DNA of 64,000 nucleotides from Neorhizobium vignae. GTDB taxonomy: Bacteria; Pseudomonadota; Alphaproteobacteria; Rhizobiales; Rhizobiaceae. The notes under the pieces were generated by a model. It had not been told where the DNA came from and made no database searches. It saw only the letters and a list, made by a program, of their open reading frames with translations. Positions 44,771 through 53,157 of the stretch are shown piece by piece (positions within the stretch are counted from its first letter, which is position 1; each line of letters starts with the position of its first letter). The translations under genes were made by a program, and so were the position numbers. The stretch lies in contig NZ_JNNU01000009.1 in assembly GCF_000732195.1 (NCBI RefSeq), positions 186,001 to 250,000 of the forward strand, read 5' to 3'.

Positions 44771-45031
44771 TCAAGCGGCCTGGCTGACGGCCCCCAATGG
44801 GATCTCGACGTCGATCTCCAGGATCGTCACATCCTCGTCGCGGTCCATCTTGACCTGCACCTTGTCGCTATCGACCTGCACGTGTTTGGCAATCACGGCA
44901 AGGATCTCCTCGCGAAGCAAGGATACGAGGTCTGAGCCGCTCGACGAGCGTTCGTGGGCGAGAAGCACCTGCAGGCGTTCACGCGCCGTCGGTGCGGAGC
45001 GCTGTTTGCGGAAAAGGTTGAATATGGTCAT
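44771..45031 (-). CDS. minE: Cell division topological specificity factor MinE
   Basis: 86 residues, normal for Min[26 protein letters not shown] is the N-terminal MinD-binding segment (beginning of it quoted), and [14 protein letters not shown] and [11 protein letters not shown] form the topological-specificity domain. MinE drives MinCD oscillation to place the septum. Its start overlaps the minD stop (45028-45031). Confidence 0.94.
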   Translation of the reverse strand: MTIFNLFRKQRSAPTARERLQVLLAHERSSSGSDLVSLLREEILAVIAKHVQVDSDKVQVKMDRDEDVTILEIDVEIPLGAVSQAA

Positions 45032-45843
45032 GCGGCCCTCCGTGCGAAGATCTTGCCGAATATCCCCCGCTTTTCCCCGGGGATCGTGATCGGCAGAACT
45101 TCTCCTGCAAGCCGGCGTGCGGCATCGAAATAGGCCATGGCCGGTGCGCTGCGGGCATCCGCCAGGGTGACGGGCGAACCGATATTGGAGGCGCGCAGGA
45201 CGTCCATGCTCTCGGGGATGATGCCGAGCAACGGGATGGACAGGATCTCCAGCACGTCCTCGACCTTCAGCATGTCGCCCCGTTCCGCGCGGTTGGCGTC
45301 GTAGCGCGTCAGAAGCAGGTGCTTTTCCATGCGCTCGCCGCGCTCGGCCTTCATCGTCTTCGAGTCGAGCAGGCCGATGATGCGGTCCGAGTCGCGAACG
45401 GAGGAGACTTCCGGATTGGTGACCACCACCGCCATGTCGGCGTGACGCATGGCGAGCGTGGCGCCGCTCTCGATCCCGGCTGGGCTGTCGCAGATGACCC
45501 AGTCGAAAACCCGCTTCAGCTCGGTAATGACCCGCTCCACACCCTCGGGTGTCAGATTGTCCTTGTCGCGCGTCTGTGAGGCCGGCAGCAGGAACAGCGT
45601 CTCCAGCCGCTTGTCGCGGATCAGTGCCTGCGAAAGCTTGGCTTCGCCCTGAATGACATTGATCAGGTCGTATACGACCCGGCGCTCGGCGCCCATCACC
45701 AGGTCGAGATTGCGCAGCCCGACGTCAAAATCGACGACGACCACCCGCTCGTTTCGCTGCGCCAGAGCCGCTCCCAATGCGGCAGTCGAAGTCGTCTTGC
45801 CAACCCCGCCCTTGCCTGAAGTGACTACGATGACTTTCCCCAT
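45028..45843 (-). CDS. minD: Septum site-determining protein MinD
   Basis: 271 residues. The deviant Walker A is [10 protein letters not shown] near the N-terminus, switch regions are [10 protein letters not shown] and [11 protein letters not shown], and the C-terminal amphipathic membrane-targeting helix ([13 protein letters not shown]) is intact. It is a membrane-associated ATPase that recruits MinC. ATG 45843 ([10 protein letters not shown]) has an AGGAGAGC upstream; the frame stays open further but without family likeness. Confidence 0.95.
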   Translation of the reverse strand: MGKVIVVTSGKGGVGKTTSTAALGAALAQRNERVVVVDFDVGLRNLDLVMGAERRVVYDLINVIQGEAKLSQALIRDKRLETLFLLPASQTRDKDNLTPEGVERVITELKRVFDWVICDSPAGIESGATLAMRHADMAVVVTNPEVSSVRDSDRIIGLLDSKTMKAERGERMEKHLLLTRYDANRAERGDMLKVEDVLEILSIPLLGIIPESMDVLRASNIGSPVTLADARSAPAMAYFDAARRLAGEVLPITIPGEKRGIFGKIFARRAA

Positions 45844-45874
45844 CTTGCTCTCCTGTTTGCTGGCCGGCTTCGGC

Positions 45875-46603
45875 TCAAATAAGTTTCTCTGCAATGATCG
45901 AATCCCCTTCGAGCCAAAGCTGGACTGACTGTCCGCGAAGGCCCGGAGCCATGTCTTCCGCCATCTTGTAGATGCCGTCGATTGCCACCAGCTCGGCTTC
46001 GAGCTTGCGGCAGAAGATGCGCGCCGACGCGTTTCCAAGCGATCCCGCCATGGCCCGGCCACGCAGCGTCCCGTAGATATGAACCGATCCGCCGGCGATG
46101 ATTTCGGCCCCTGACGCGACCGAGCCGATGATCGTTACGTCACCTTCGGGAAAGATGACCGACTGGCCGGAGCGGACCGGCTCGCGAATGACCATCGACT
46201 GCAATGCGGAACGAACCTCCGGCGCGACCGGCTTCGGCTCGCCGTTGCGCAGCTCGATGATCGGCTCCTTGGTGACGGCCTCGTCGGAGACCGGCCGACC
46301 ACCCTTAAGTGCCGGAGGCATTCCGGGACCGAGGATCGAAGGGCGACCGCCCTCGATGCCCATGATATTGACGTTGCGCCCCGCCAGTTCGGCGATGAGG
46401 TCCTTCAGCTGGGCACGATCGATCGGCAGATCGGTCACGTCGAGCACGACAGGCCGCCCCAGAAAGAAACCTGCGGAACGTGCAGCAAGGTCATCCAGCC
46501 TGACGAGCCAGTCGTCGAAGGGAAGATCGGGGGCAAGGACAACCGCCAGAAAAGAGCGGCCCTTGATGCGGATAGAGCGAGCGTCCGTTAGCATTTTGGT
46601 CAT
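45875..46603 (-). CDS. minC: Septum site-determining protein MinC
   Basis: 242 residues. The N-terminal FtsZ-inhibiting domain (IRIKGRSFLAVVLAP) is followed by a linker and the beta-helical C-terminal domain with VRSGQSVIFPEGDVTIIGSVASGAEIIAGGSVHIYG (first part VRSGQSVIFPEGD) and GRAMAGS. First gene of minCDE. The upstream DNA has direct repeats GTTTACCAT/GTTAACCAT at about 46641-46661 and a small GAAATC/GATTTC repeat at 46613-46631. Confidence 0.93.
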   Translation of the reverse strand: MTKMLTDARSIRIKGRSFLAVVLAPDLPFDDWLVRLDDLAARSAGFFLGRPVVLDVTDLPIDRAQLKDLIAELAGRNVNIMGIEGGRPSILGPGMPPALKGGRPVSDEAVTKEPIIELRNGEPKPVAPEVRSALQSMVIREPVRSGQSVIFPEGDVTIIGSVASGAEIIAGGSVHIYGTLRGRAMAGSLGNASARIFCRKLEAELVAIDGIYKMAEDMAPGLRGQSVQLWLEGDSIIAEKLI

Positions 46604-46661
46604 CTGCGTAAAGAAATCGTTGACTGATTTCTAGCGCCGACATGGTTAACAAATGGTAAAC

Positions 46662-47035
46662 AAAGGCCCCGCAAAGAGCTTGGTTTTAACTGATCGTTAC
46701 GATCTTCCTCTCCATCGAGCTCGCCTCGCAGGACGCTGGCTTAGCGATCAAAAAAGGCCGGGGGGGCAAAGAGAAAAAAGGCGGTCAAAACGACTGCGCG
46801 CAGCACGGAACGTCTCTTCTGGCGGTTCGGTGACGGCTGATTCTGGGCCGCCAAGGGGGGGTCGGCCTGGCCAGGAGGATCCGCAGGCAGCTTCCTGCGA
46901 CTCGAAGAAGGCTTTCGGCAGGCGCCCCCTCCCGCCCGACTTTCGGGCACGAATCGAGATCGTCGGATACCGCACCGGGCGGACACGACAACGGAAGGCG
47001 TGCAACTTGAATTTTGGAAAACCCTTAGCCCCAAA
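46662..47035. other. Region without a confident gene, G-runs and small hairpins
   Basis: Between the minC upstream region and the RNA array. It holds homopolymer-like G-runs (near 46759 and 46854), GCAGG-CAGCTT-CCTGC (about 46889-46904) and GCCCGA-CTT-TCGGGC (about 46936-46950). Frames here are proline- or arginine-rich and unlike real proteins. Nothing else can be supported. Confidence 0.4.
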
Positions 47036-47074
47036 ACGAAAAAGCCTGCCGCGGGAGGAGGTGCGGCAGGCTTT
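47036..47074 (-). terminator. Terminator formed by the last hairpin of the RNA array
   Basis: AAAGCCTGCCGC and GCGGCAGGCTTT form a 12-bp stem, followed by TTTTTCG on the minus strand. The CCTCCTCCC motif is in its loop, so the fourth sRNA unit is also an intrinsic terminator. Confidence 0.85.
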
Positions 47075-47196
47075 CCGAAAAGAACCGAACAGCGGCTGGG
47101 AGGAGGAGTGCCGCCATTCCTACAGACGTCCCTGGGAGGAGGAGTGGGCCGTCTGATAACACGAAGCTCTGCGGGAGGAGGTGCATCGCTTCGATA
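47036..47196 (-). ncRNA. Tandem CCUCCUCCC (cuckoo/CcsR-type) small RNA array
   Basis: Read on the minus strand, four hairpins in a row each present CCTCCTCCC in the loop: motif at 47181-47173 (stem CGAAGC/GCTTCG, 47162-47193), 47142-47134 (stem CAGACG/CGTCTG, 47123-47155), 47106-47098 (stem GCGGC/GCCGC, 47092-47114) and 47061-47053 (12-bp stem, 47041-47074). Loops are the same while stems differ, so the motif is the selected part. Cuckoo/CcsR RNAs of alphaproteobacteria have this build and lie downstream of DUF1127 genes, as here. The motif is complementary to SD sequences, suggesting they sequester a protein or pair with ribosome-binding sites. Confidence 0.85.
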
Positions 47197-47202
47197 AGTA
47201 TG

Positions 47203-47208
47203 ACTATA
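47203..47208 (-). promoter_or_regulatory. Candidate -10 box of the RNA array
   Basis: TATAGT on the minus strand lies about 10 bp before the first hairpin, so transcription would begin near 47196 at the edge of the array. No clear -35 is seen at 17 bp, so an alternative stress sigma factor or processing from the DUF1127 transcript is possible. Confidence 0.35.
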
Positions 47209-47316
47209 CACCCGTCCGGCTCGTTTGATACCCATTATGTTGCAGTGCAGCTATACGAAAAACGCATACCTGAACACGGCGATCGAGAAGACCGGGACCG
47301 CAGCAGGCGCTTGACA

Positions 47317-47344
47317 CGAAAACGCCCGCGGCAATGGCGGGCGT
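47317..47344 (-). terminator. Terminator between DUF1127 gene and RNA array
   Basis: On the minus strand ACGCCCGC and GCGGGCGT form an 8-bp stem with a 7-base loop, followed by TTTTCG. It lies 29 bp after the DUF1127 stop. In related systems such a terminator is leaky and the downstream sRNAs are cotranscribed. Confidence 0.7.
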
Positions 47345-47372
47345 CATGCAAATTCCGGCAGAGATATGGCGG

Positions 47373-47519
47373 TCAGCGAGCGCTTGCCGCGCGGGCGACG
47401 TTGCGGATGTCGGCGCGGTCGATGCCGAGGTCCTGCAATTCGCGGCTGGTCATACGGCCGAGTTCGGAGACGGTCTGGCGGTACCTGCGCCAGTTGTTGA
47501 AAGAGCGTGCAACGTTCAT
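47373..47519 (-). CDS. DUF1127 family small protein
   Basis: 48 residues: MNVARSFNNWRRYRQTVSEL, then GRMTSRELQDLGIDRADIR and a short basic end. The Arg-rich pattern with REL-DLGI-R is the DUF1127 (YjiS-like) signature; members are small RNA-associated proteins such as CcaF1, which binds RNA and affects sRNA maturation. GGAAAGGG precedes the ATG. The gene sits upstream of a CCUCCUCCC RNA array, the usual arrangement in alphaproteobacteria. The region 47520-47667 upstream holds no gene that I can see. Confidence 0.85.
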   Translation of the reverse strand: MNVARSFNNWRRYRQTVSELGRMTSRELQDLGIDRADIRNVARAASAR

Positions 47520-47667
47520 GATCGGGTCCCTTTCCTGAGACGGTCTGACGTCAGCAACCGTTCTTGGCTCCGGCGTCGTTCGATAACGGTGATATAGGCG
47601 CTCGGAACTGCCCGGAAAAGCAACAATACTTCAGGTCACCCATGCATAAGCTCCATCAATCCTGAGA

Positions 47668-48054
47668 CTACGCCTCGGCCGATACCGCAGCGCACACCAT
47701 TATCATCTCGACCTTGAGCGCGGGATTGGCAAGCCGCGCCTCGAAACAGGCCCGGGCGGGCGGAGCCATGCCCGAAACCCAGGCATCCCAGACCTCGTTC
47801 ATTTCGGCATAACCGTCCATGTCGGCAAGCATGATGGCGCAGAAGATCAGACCTTGCTTGGCGCTGCCGATTTCCGCAAGCCGCGCTTCGGCCTTGGACA
47901 ACAACTGCCGGGTCTGCTCGGCAATGCTCAAATCCCCGTCATAGGGCGACTGGGGCGTCACCGCGAAATAACCGGTGCCCTGATGCACGACAGCCGAACT
48001 TCCACGGCTGCCGACGCCGAAACGCTGGATGATGGAAGAGAAGTCCTGGATCAT
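47668..48054 (-). CDS. RidA family protein
   Basis: 128 residues of the RidA/YjgF fold. The family pattern GYFAVTPQSPYDGDLSIAEQTRQLL (N-terminal half, shown as far as GDLSIAEQ) leads to IFCAIMLADMDGYAEMNEVWDAW and ends in PARACFEARLANPALKVEMIM, which has the Arg and Glu positions used for imine or enamine deamination. It is probably a housekeeping or catabolic deaminase. The annotated subtype is not archetypal RidA but a paralog of the RidA2-7 kind. Confidence 0.83.
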   Translation of the reverse strand: MIQDFSSIIQRFGVGSRGSSAVVHQGTGYFAVTPQSPYDGDLSIAEQTRQLLSKAEARLAEIGSAKQGLIFCAIMLADMDGYAEMNEVWDAWVSGMAPPARACFEARLANPALKVEMIMVCAAVSAEA

Positions 48055-48532
48055 GAAAAGCCTCTACTGGTTTTGAACGGTGAACGAGATGGTGCAAGCG
48101 GCGGCGCCAGCGCACCGGCGATATCGGTGGTGGCGTTGGAGGACAGATCGGAGAGAGCGTTTGCGGCCGCTTCAACTGCAGTGCGGACGCTCATGTCCCG
48201 GGAAAGCGTTCGCTGAACAGAGGGCCGGGGCGGTTATACTCCTGCGAGAACGCTGCGACAGATCGATAGCCGATGCCGCCGGGCCTGCCCCGATCTCAGA
48301 AGATCAGGATATGAAGCCTATCCTCCCCCCGATGCGTTCGAATGACGAGAACGAGTTTTCGGAGTGAGATAGACGCCGCCCGGTTCGATCGTCAAGGCGT
48401 CTCGACCGGGCACTGGTCGGGTCGTCCCCCGCTCGGCGATTGCTATTTCGCCATGCTTGCTGATAGTTCGAGACGGGAGCCGCGTCTGCAGGCCGGAACT
48501 GCGGCGGCCCTCCCCTTCATACGGAGATGATC
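48055..48532. other. Intergenic region, no supported gene
   Basis: About 480 bp between the divergent RidA and BrnA-like genes. I see a 7-bp hairpin GCCCGGT/ACCGGGC (about 48379-48405) and a very short ORF of 18 codons at 48311 with an AGGAT just before it, too short to call. No BrnT-type toxin gene is readable here on either strand. Confidence 0.4.
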
Positions 48533-48769
48533 ATGACACGTCCCCCGCGCCGGCCCGTCAATCCGCTCGATGCCGCAGAGGCTCTGTTTGCGCCGGCCAA
48601 GAAGACCACCCCGGCTCCCGCGGTCGAGCGGCGCGCGCCGCCGAACGTCAAGGAACTTGTGTCCCTGAAGCTCGACAGCGACGTGCTTGCCCATTTTCAG
48701 GAGGATGGCCCCGGCTGGCAGGATCGCATCAACGATGCGCTCCGTGAAGCGATGAACGACAAGGGGTGA
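48533..48769 (+). CDS. BrnA-like antitoxin family protein (orphan)
   Basis: 78 residues. The N-terminus is Pro-rich and basic (TRPPRRPVNPLDAAEALF), and the C-terminus has the BrnA pattern VSLKLDSDVLAHFQEDGPGWQDRINDALREAM (quoted in part as VSLKLDSDVLAHFQEDGPGW), a ribbon-helix-helix-like dimer and DNA-binding unit. BrnA neutralises the RNase BrnT, but no brnT gene is adjacent upstream or downstream. ATG 48533 is preferred because GGAG lies 6 bases before it; ATG 48527 is too close. Confidence 0.75.
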   Translation: MTRPPRRPVNPLDAAEALFAPAKKTTPAPAVERRAPPNVKELVSLKLDSDVLAHFQEDGPGWQDRINDALREAMNDKG

Positions 48770-48841
48770 AGGACGGGAGCAGCTATCGCATGCATGGCGT
48801 GTGTTGCCTGAAAAGGATATGATCCCCCCAAGGAGCCCACC

Positions 48842-49930
48842 ATGCCAGCTTTGCCCAACCTGAATATCGTGCCGTTCATCAGCGTCGAGAACATGATGGA
48901 TCTCGTCCTGAACGTCGGCGTGGAAAATTTCCTCACGGAGCTTTCGGCCTATATCGAGGCGGATTTCCGCCGTTGGGAGTCGTTCGACAAGGTGCCGCGT
49001 ATCGCCTCCCACTCGCAGGAAGGCGTGATCGAGCTGATGCCGACCAGCGACGGCACCCTCTATGGCTTCAAATACGTCAACGGCCACCCCAAGAATACCC
49101 GCACCGGCCGCCAGACCGTGACCGCCTTCGGGGTGCTCTCCGATGTCGACAGCGGCTATCCGCTCCTTATTTCCGAGATGACCATCCTGACGGCACTGCG
49201 CACCGCGGCGACCTCGGCCGTGGCGGCCAAATATCTGGCGCCGGAAGGGGCCGATTGCATGGCGATCATCGGCAATGGTGCCCAGAGCGAGTTCCAGGCG
49301 ATCGCCTTCAAGGCACTGGTCGGTATCAGGACGCTGCGGCTCTACGACATAGACCCCAATGCCACCGAGCGATGCGCCAAGAATCTTTCCGGGATGGGCT
49401 TTGAAATCATCCGATGCCACTCCTCCCAGGAGGCGGTCGAGGGTGCCCATGTGATTACCACAGCGACGGCAGACAAGCAGAACGCCACCATCCTCACCGA
49501 CAACATGGTCGGACCGGGTGTCCACATCAATGCCGTGGGAGGCGACTGCCCGGGCAAGACCGAGCTTCACAAGGATATCCTGCTGCGCTCGGACATCTTC
49601 GTCGAATATCCGCCGCAGACCCGTGTCGAAGGCGAGATCCAGCAATTGCCGGCGGACTATCCTGTCACCGAACTCTGGCAGGTGATTTCCGGTCTGGCGA
49701 CAGGCAGGACGAGCAGCGCTCAGGTGACGCTGTTCGACAGCGTCGGTTTCGCGACCGAGGATTTTTCGGCGCTTCGTTATATCCGCGACAAGCTTGCCGG
49801 CACCGGGCTTTACGAAAATCTCGACCTCCTCGCCGACCCCGACGAGCCGCGCGACCTCTTCGGCATGCTGCTCCGGCGCGAAGTCTCGCGGAAAGCCTCG
49901 ATGCAGAACTCGATTCCGAACGGCGGATAG
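48842..49930 (+). CDS. ocd: Ornithine cyclodeaminase
   Basis: 362 residues, typical length. VPFISVENMMDL, RTGRQTVTAFGVL, SEMTILTALRTAATSAVAAKYL, MAIIGNGAQSEFQ (NAD motif) and GVHINAVGGDCPGKTEL are all ornithine cyclodeaminase/mu-crystallin hallmarks; the last holds the catalytic Asp. It converts ornithine to proline with NAD. AAGGAG lies 7 bases before the ATG. It ends 4 bp from the convergent DUF982 gene. Confidence 0.92.
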   Translation: MPALPNLNIVPFISVENMMDLVLNVGVENFLTELSAYIEADFRRWESFDKVPRIASHSQEGVIELMPTSDGTLYGFKYVNGHPKNTRTGRQTVTAFGVLSDVDSGYPLLISEMTILTALRTAATSAVAAKYLAPEGADCMAIIGNGAQSEFQAIAFKALVGIRTLRLYDIDPNATERCAKNLSGMGFEIIRCHSSQEAVEGAHVITTATADKQNATILTDNMVGPGVHINAVGGDCPGKTELHKDILLRSDIFVEYPPQTRVEGEIQQLPADYPVTELWQVISGLATGRTSSAQVTLFDSVGFATEDFSALRYIRDKLAGTGLYENLDLLADPDEPRDLFGMLLRREVSRKASMQNSIPNGG

Positions 49931-49934
49931 CTGC

Positions 49935-50189
49935 TTATTGGAGCATTCCCGCCTCGAGCGCGGCGGATAGAAATGTCTCACGTGCGGCCGCCGCGTCTAT
50001 CTGTCTGCGCAGCGCCGCAGAGCAGACCTCGGTCGCCGCTCTGTAGCGTTCGTTGCGCGCCGCCGGCCATTTGTTGGTGAGATAGATCAAGGCCTCTGCG
50101 GGCGTCCGAATAATCTCAGGAGACCGCCGCCCGACCGATACGACCACCGGTTCCGGCCAGTTCGGATCGCTTTTCACCCGTTTTTTCAT
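49935..50189 (-). CDS. DUF982 domain protein
   Basis: 84 residues. The DUF982 pattern is clear: PVVVSVGRRSPEIIRTPAEALIYLTNKWP (shown in part as RTPAEALIYLTNKWP), then RYRAATEVCSAAL and AARETFLSAALEAGML. Members are small rhizobial proteins of unknown function that occur in many copies per genome. ATG 50189 has GGAGGAAA upstream; a reading to 50237 lacks an SD. Confidence 0.85.
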   Translation of the reverse strand: MKKRVKSDPNWPEPVVVSVGRRSPEIIRTPAEALIYLTNKWPAARNERYRAATEVCSAALRRQIDAAAARETFLSAALEAGMLQ

Positions 50190-50383
50190 GCATTTCCTCC
50201 GCCTGCAGGCCAATTCTTGCAGATCGGAGTGTGGCACGGCTTCCGTCGCCTATCTATTTGACCTCACTTACCCCATTGGGAGTAGAGGATTGTCGCTTGT
50301 GATTACCGACAGGCGCCACAGCATCTTCCTTTTACGCTAGGATGCACTAGTTCCCTTTTCAAATTCCAACAGCCATGCAGTGA

Positions 50384-52720
50384 ATGACCAGCCCTGAGGA
50401 CAAATCCAAGAGCCCGGATGAACAAGCCCCCAGCGAGCCTGCGCGCGTGACTGAGAGAGAGGCCGTACCGGAAGGCGCGCCGGAAACGGACGAGCGCTCG
50501 AATCCGGGCAAATCCCCAGGCGAACCGAAAGCGGGCGAGACTTCCGCCTCGGCTTTTGGGCAAAGCGGACGGGCCATCCGTGAATTGCTGGCCGCGCTCC
50601 GCCATGATCTCGGAACCGCGTGGCAATCAGGTTCACGCTGGATAAGGAACGCCGCAGTCGCTCTTCGGGAGAAATACGCAGGACCGAAAGAGCAAGAACC
50701 AAATCCGACATCCGGATCAGCGGGGCGCTTTTCAGCCTTCCGTGGTAAAGCCCTTTTCCAGATAAAATCCTTGTGGCATCGGCGGCGCTTTTCAAGACAG
50801 GACCGGCCTTCCAGGCGGTGGTCGTGGATAACCGTTGCCGCACTCGCATCCTCCGCCTGCGTCCTTGTCCTGGCAGGCGTTCTGACATGGGCGTTGAAGG
50901 ACGTGCCATGGCGGGAGATTGCCGCCGGCACGCTGAAGCCGGTCATCGTGCTGGAAACGGCCGATGGCGCGCCGCTTGTCCGGCAGGGTCCCTATCAGGG
51001 GCCATATGCCGCTTACGGCCAGTTTCCGCAGTCCCTTATCGAGGCCGTCCTGTCGATCGAGGACAGGCGGTTCATGAGCCACTACGGCATCGATCCAAAG
51101 GGTATCGGCCGTGCGCTGATCCGGAATTTTCAGGCGGGCTCGGTCGCCCAGGGCGGAAGCACGATCACCCAGCAACTGATCAAGGTGCAATATCTGGAAA
51201 GCGACCGAACGCTGAAGCGGAAGATCCAGGAGGTGGTCGTCGCGTTCTGGCTCGAATGGAAGCTCGGCAAGCAGGAAATCCTGACCCGGTATCTGAACGC
51301 GACTTACCTCGGCTCCGGTGCCACCGGAATGCCGGCCGCCGCACGGATCTATTTCAACAAGGAGATCGGAGACCTCGATGTCTCGGAGTCTGCAATGCTC
51401 GCCGGTCTCCTGAAAGCGCCGAGCCAACTGAACCCCATCGCCAATTTCGAAGGCGCCCGTCAGCGAACGGCGACGGTGCTTGCCGCAATGGTCGCCAATG
51501 GCAAGCTGACGCCCGACGAAGCCGCGGCTGCCAAGGCGGCGTTCGGCAAACTTCGCCCGACAACACCGACACCCCGCTCGGGAAGCTGGTTCGCCGATTG
51601 GATATCGCCGCAAGCAAGCGAGATCGCCGGCAACTCGCCGGGGTCGACGACGGTCCGCACGACGCTCGTGCCCCGCCTGCAGCGCATTGCCGAAAGGGTT
51701 GTTGCTCAGGCTCTGGACGAAGACGGAAAGACGCTCGGCGCAAGCCAGGCGGCGCTTGTGGCAATGACACCCGAAGGCGCAGTCGTCGCCATGGTCGGCG
51801 GTCACGACTACAAGACGAGCCAGTTCAACCGCGCCGTCACGGCGATGCGGCAGCCCGGCTCCACGTTCAAGCTGTTCGTCTATTACGCGGCATTGAAAAA
51901 AGGACTGACCCTTTTCGACCGCGTCCTCGACGCTCCGATCGAGATTGACGGTTGGTCGCCCGAAAACTCCGGCGGCGGTTACCGCGGCTGGGTCACATTG
52001 GCGGAAGCTTTCTCCCGGTCGTTGAATGCCGCAACCGTCGCCCTGGCGCAGGAAGTCGGGCTAGACAACGTCATCGCGGCTGCCAAGGAACTCGGTATCG
52101 ACACGCCGCTCGCGCCGACGCCATCCCTCGCGCTCGGCACTTCGGAGGTCAACCTGCTCGATCTCACCAGCGCCTATGCATCGGTTCGCCTCGGGAAGGC
52201 ACCGGTCGAACCTTGGGGGATTATCGATTTCCAGGCCGCGGGCCAATCCCAGGCCTTCAGGGTGGGCAAGAAGACAGAGCCTCCGATCGATCTCTCACCC
52301 TACCAGTCCGACCTCCTTGGCCTGCTGCAGCTCGTCATCGAACGCGGCACGGGTCGCGACGCGGATCCCGGCACGTTCGCCGCCGGCAAGACGGGCACCA
52401 GCCAGAACAATCGCGATGCCTGGTTTGTCGGTTTCACCGAGCCGCTGGTCGTTGGCGTCTGGGTCGGAAATGACGACGACACGCCGATGAAAGGCGTCAC
52501 GGGCGGCTCGCTTCCGGCTCGGATCTGGCGGGACTTCATCCGCGCCGCGATGGCCGAGCCCGCTCCCGATTTCGATCTGGACAAGGGGCTGGCGGCGGGC
52601 AACCCCGGGACCGCGCCCTCCTGCAACATCACGGCCTGCTCCCGCAGCTACCGATCTTTCCGGGCATCCGACTGCACCTATCAACCTTTTCGCGGTGAGC
52701 GCAGGCTTTGCGAAAAGTGA
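50384..52720 (+). CDS. Class A penicillin-binding protein (transglycosylase/transpeptidase)
   Basis: 778 residues. A long, acidic, Pro-rich cytoplasmic tail of about 145 residues precedes one membrane anchor (147-170). The glycosyltransferase-51 domain has EDRRF (226-230, catalytic Glu) and GGSTITQQL (258-265). The transpeptidase has STFK (493-496), SLN (546-548) and KTGTS near residue 670. It polymerises and cross-links peptidoglycan in the periplasm. The unusually long N-terminal tail distinguishes it from standard PBP1A; PBP1A-like rather than PBP1C by motif spacing, but this is a soft call. A Cys-rich end (CNITACSRSY) follows. Confidence 0.9.
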   Translation: MTSPEDKSKSPDEQAPSEPARVTEREAVPEGAPETDERSNPGKSPGEPKAGETSASAFGQSGRAIRELLAALRHDLGTAWQSGSRWIRNAAVALREKYAGPKEQEPNPTSGSAGRFSAFRGKALFQIKSLWHRRRFSRQDRPSRRWSWITVAALASSACVLVLAGVLTWALKDVPWREIAAGTLKPVIVLETADGAPLVRQGPYQGPYAAYGQFPQSLIEAVLSIEDRRFMSHYGIDPKGIGRALIRNFQAGSVAQGGSTITQQLIKVQYLESDRTLKRKIQEVVVAFWLEWKLGKQEILTRYLNATYLGSGATGMPAAARIYFNKEIGDLDVSESAMLAGLLKAPSQLNPIANFEGARQRTATVLAAMVANGKLTPDEAAAAKAAFGKLRPTTPTPRSGSWFADWISPQASEIAGNSPGSTTVRTTLVPRLQRIAERVVAQALDEDGKTLGASQAALVAMTPEGAVVAMVGGHDYKTSQFNRAVTAMRQPGSTFKLFVYYAALKKGLTLFDRVLDAPIEIDGWSPENSGGGYRGWVTLAEAFSRSLNAATVALAQEVGLDNVIAAAKELGIDTPLAPTPSLALGTSEVNLLDLTSAYASVRLGKAPVEPWGIIDFQAAGQSQAFRVGKKTEPPIDLSPYQSDLLGLLQLVIERGTGRDADPGTFAAGKTGTSQNNRDAWFVGFTEPLVVGVWVGNDDDTPMKGVTGGSLPARIWRDFIRAAMAEPAPDFDLDKGLAAGNPGTAPSCNITACSRSYRSFRASDCTYQPFRGERRLCEK

Positions 52721-52891
52721 ACGCGGGCACTCGGGGGCACGTAGCAGCGGCGCTCCGCCCCTGAGTAAATTTCCGAAGCCGAATGAAAGTATGAGATTTA
52801 ACAAAAAACGGCCGCTCTGTGATTGCTCGGCGAATGAAGCTTTGCTAGAGCAACTCGCATTCCCTGAGCGGCACCATCGCCGCCATCATGG

Positions 52892-52965
52892 TGGGGCGTC
52901 GCCAAGCGGTAAGGCAACGGTTTTTGGTACCGTCATCCCTGGTTCGAATCCAGGCGCCCCAGCCA
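52892..52965 (+). tRNA. tRNA-Gln (TTG)
   Basis: Complete cloverleaf: acceptor TGGGGCG/CGCCCCA, D-arm GCC...GGC, anticodon stem ACGGT/ACCGT with the 7-base loop TTTTGGT giving anticodon TTG (52924-52926), and T-arm with GGTTCGAATCC. Discriminator G and an encoded CCA end the gene at 52965. No pseudogene or duplicated 3' end is seen nearby, so there is no direct sign of an integrated island. Confidence 0.95.
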
Positions 52966-53157
52966 AGTGTTGGTTCTATCGTTCATTGACGAGAACAGCA
53001 CAGCTGTCCGGGGCTCCAGGAGAGCGAGGCGTAGCCCTCAGCCTACCGCTAATTGACGATCCCATCGCCCATCTGATGAGCCGCATCCGAATTGCGCTCA
53101 GAATATCGGTATGGCTTTATAACCAAACAGCCGGAAATTCAGGATCATGAGGGATTT

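Noticed and set aside
46741..47235. Long minus-strand frame rich in Pro-Pro-Pro
   Set aside because: Its prolines come from the repeated CCTCCTCCC of the RNA array. The stretch has no SD and no protein likeness.
48311..48367. 18-codon ORF upstream of the BrnA-like gene
   Set aside because: Too short to support, and there is no conserved feature beyond a weak SD.
52900..53157. Prophage or island attachment site at tRNA-Gln
   Set aside because: No direct repeat of the tRNA 3' end and no integrase in the window.
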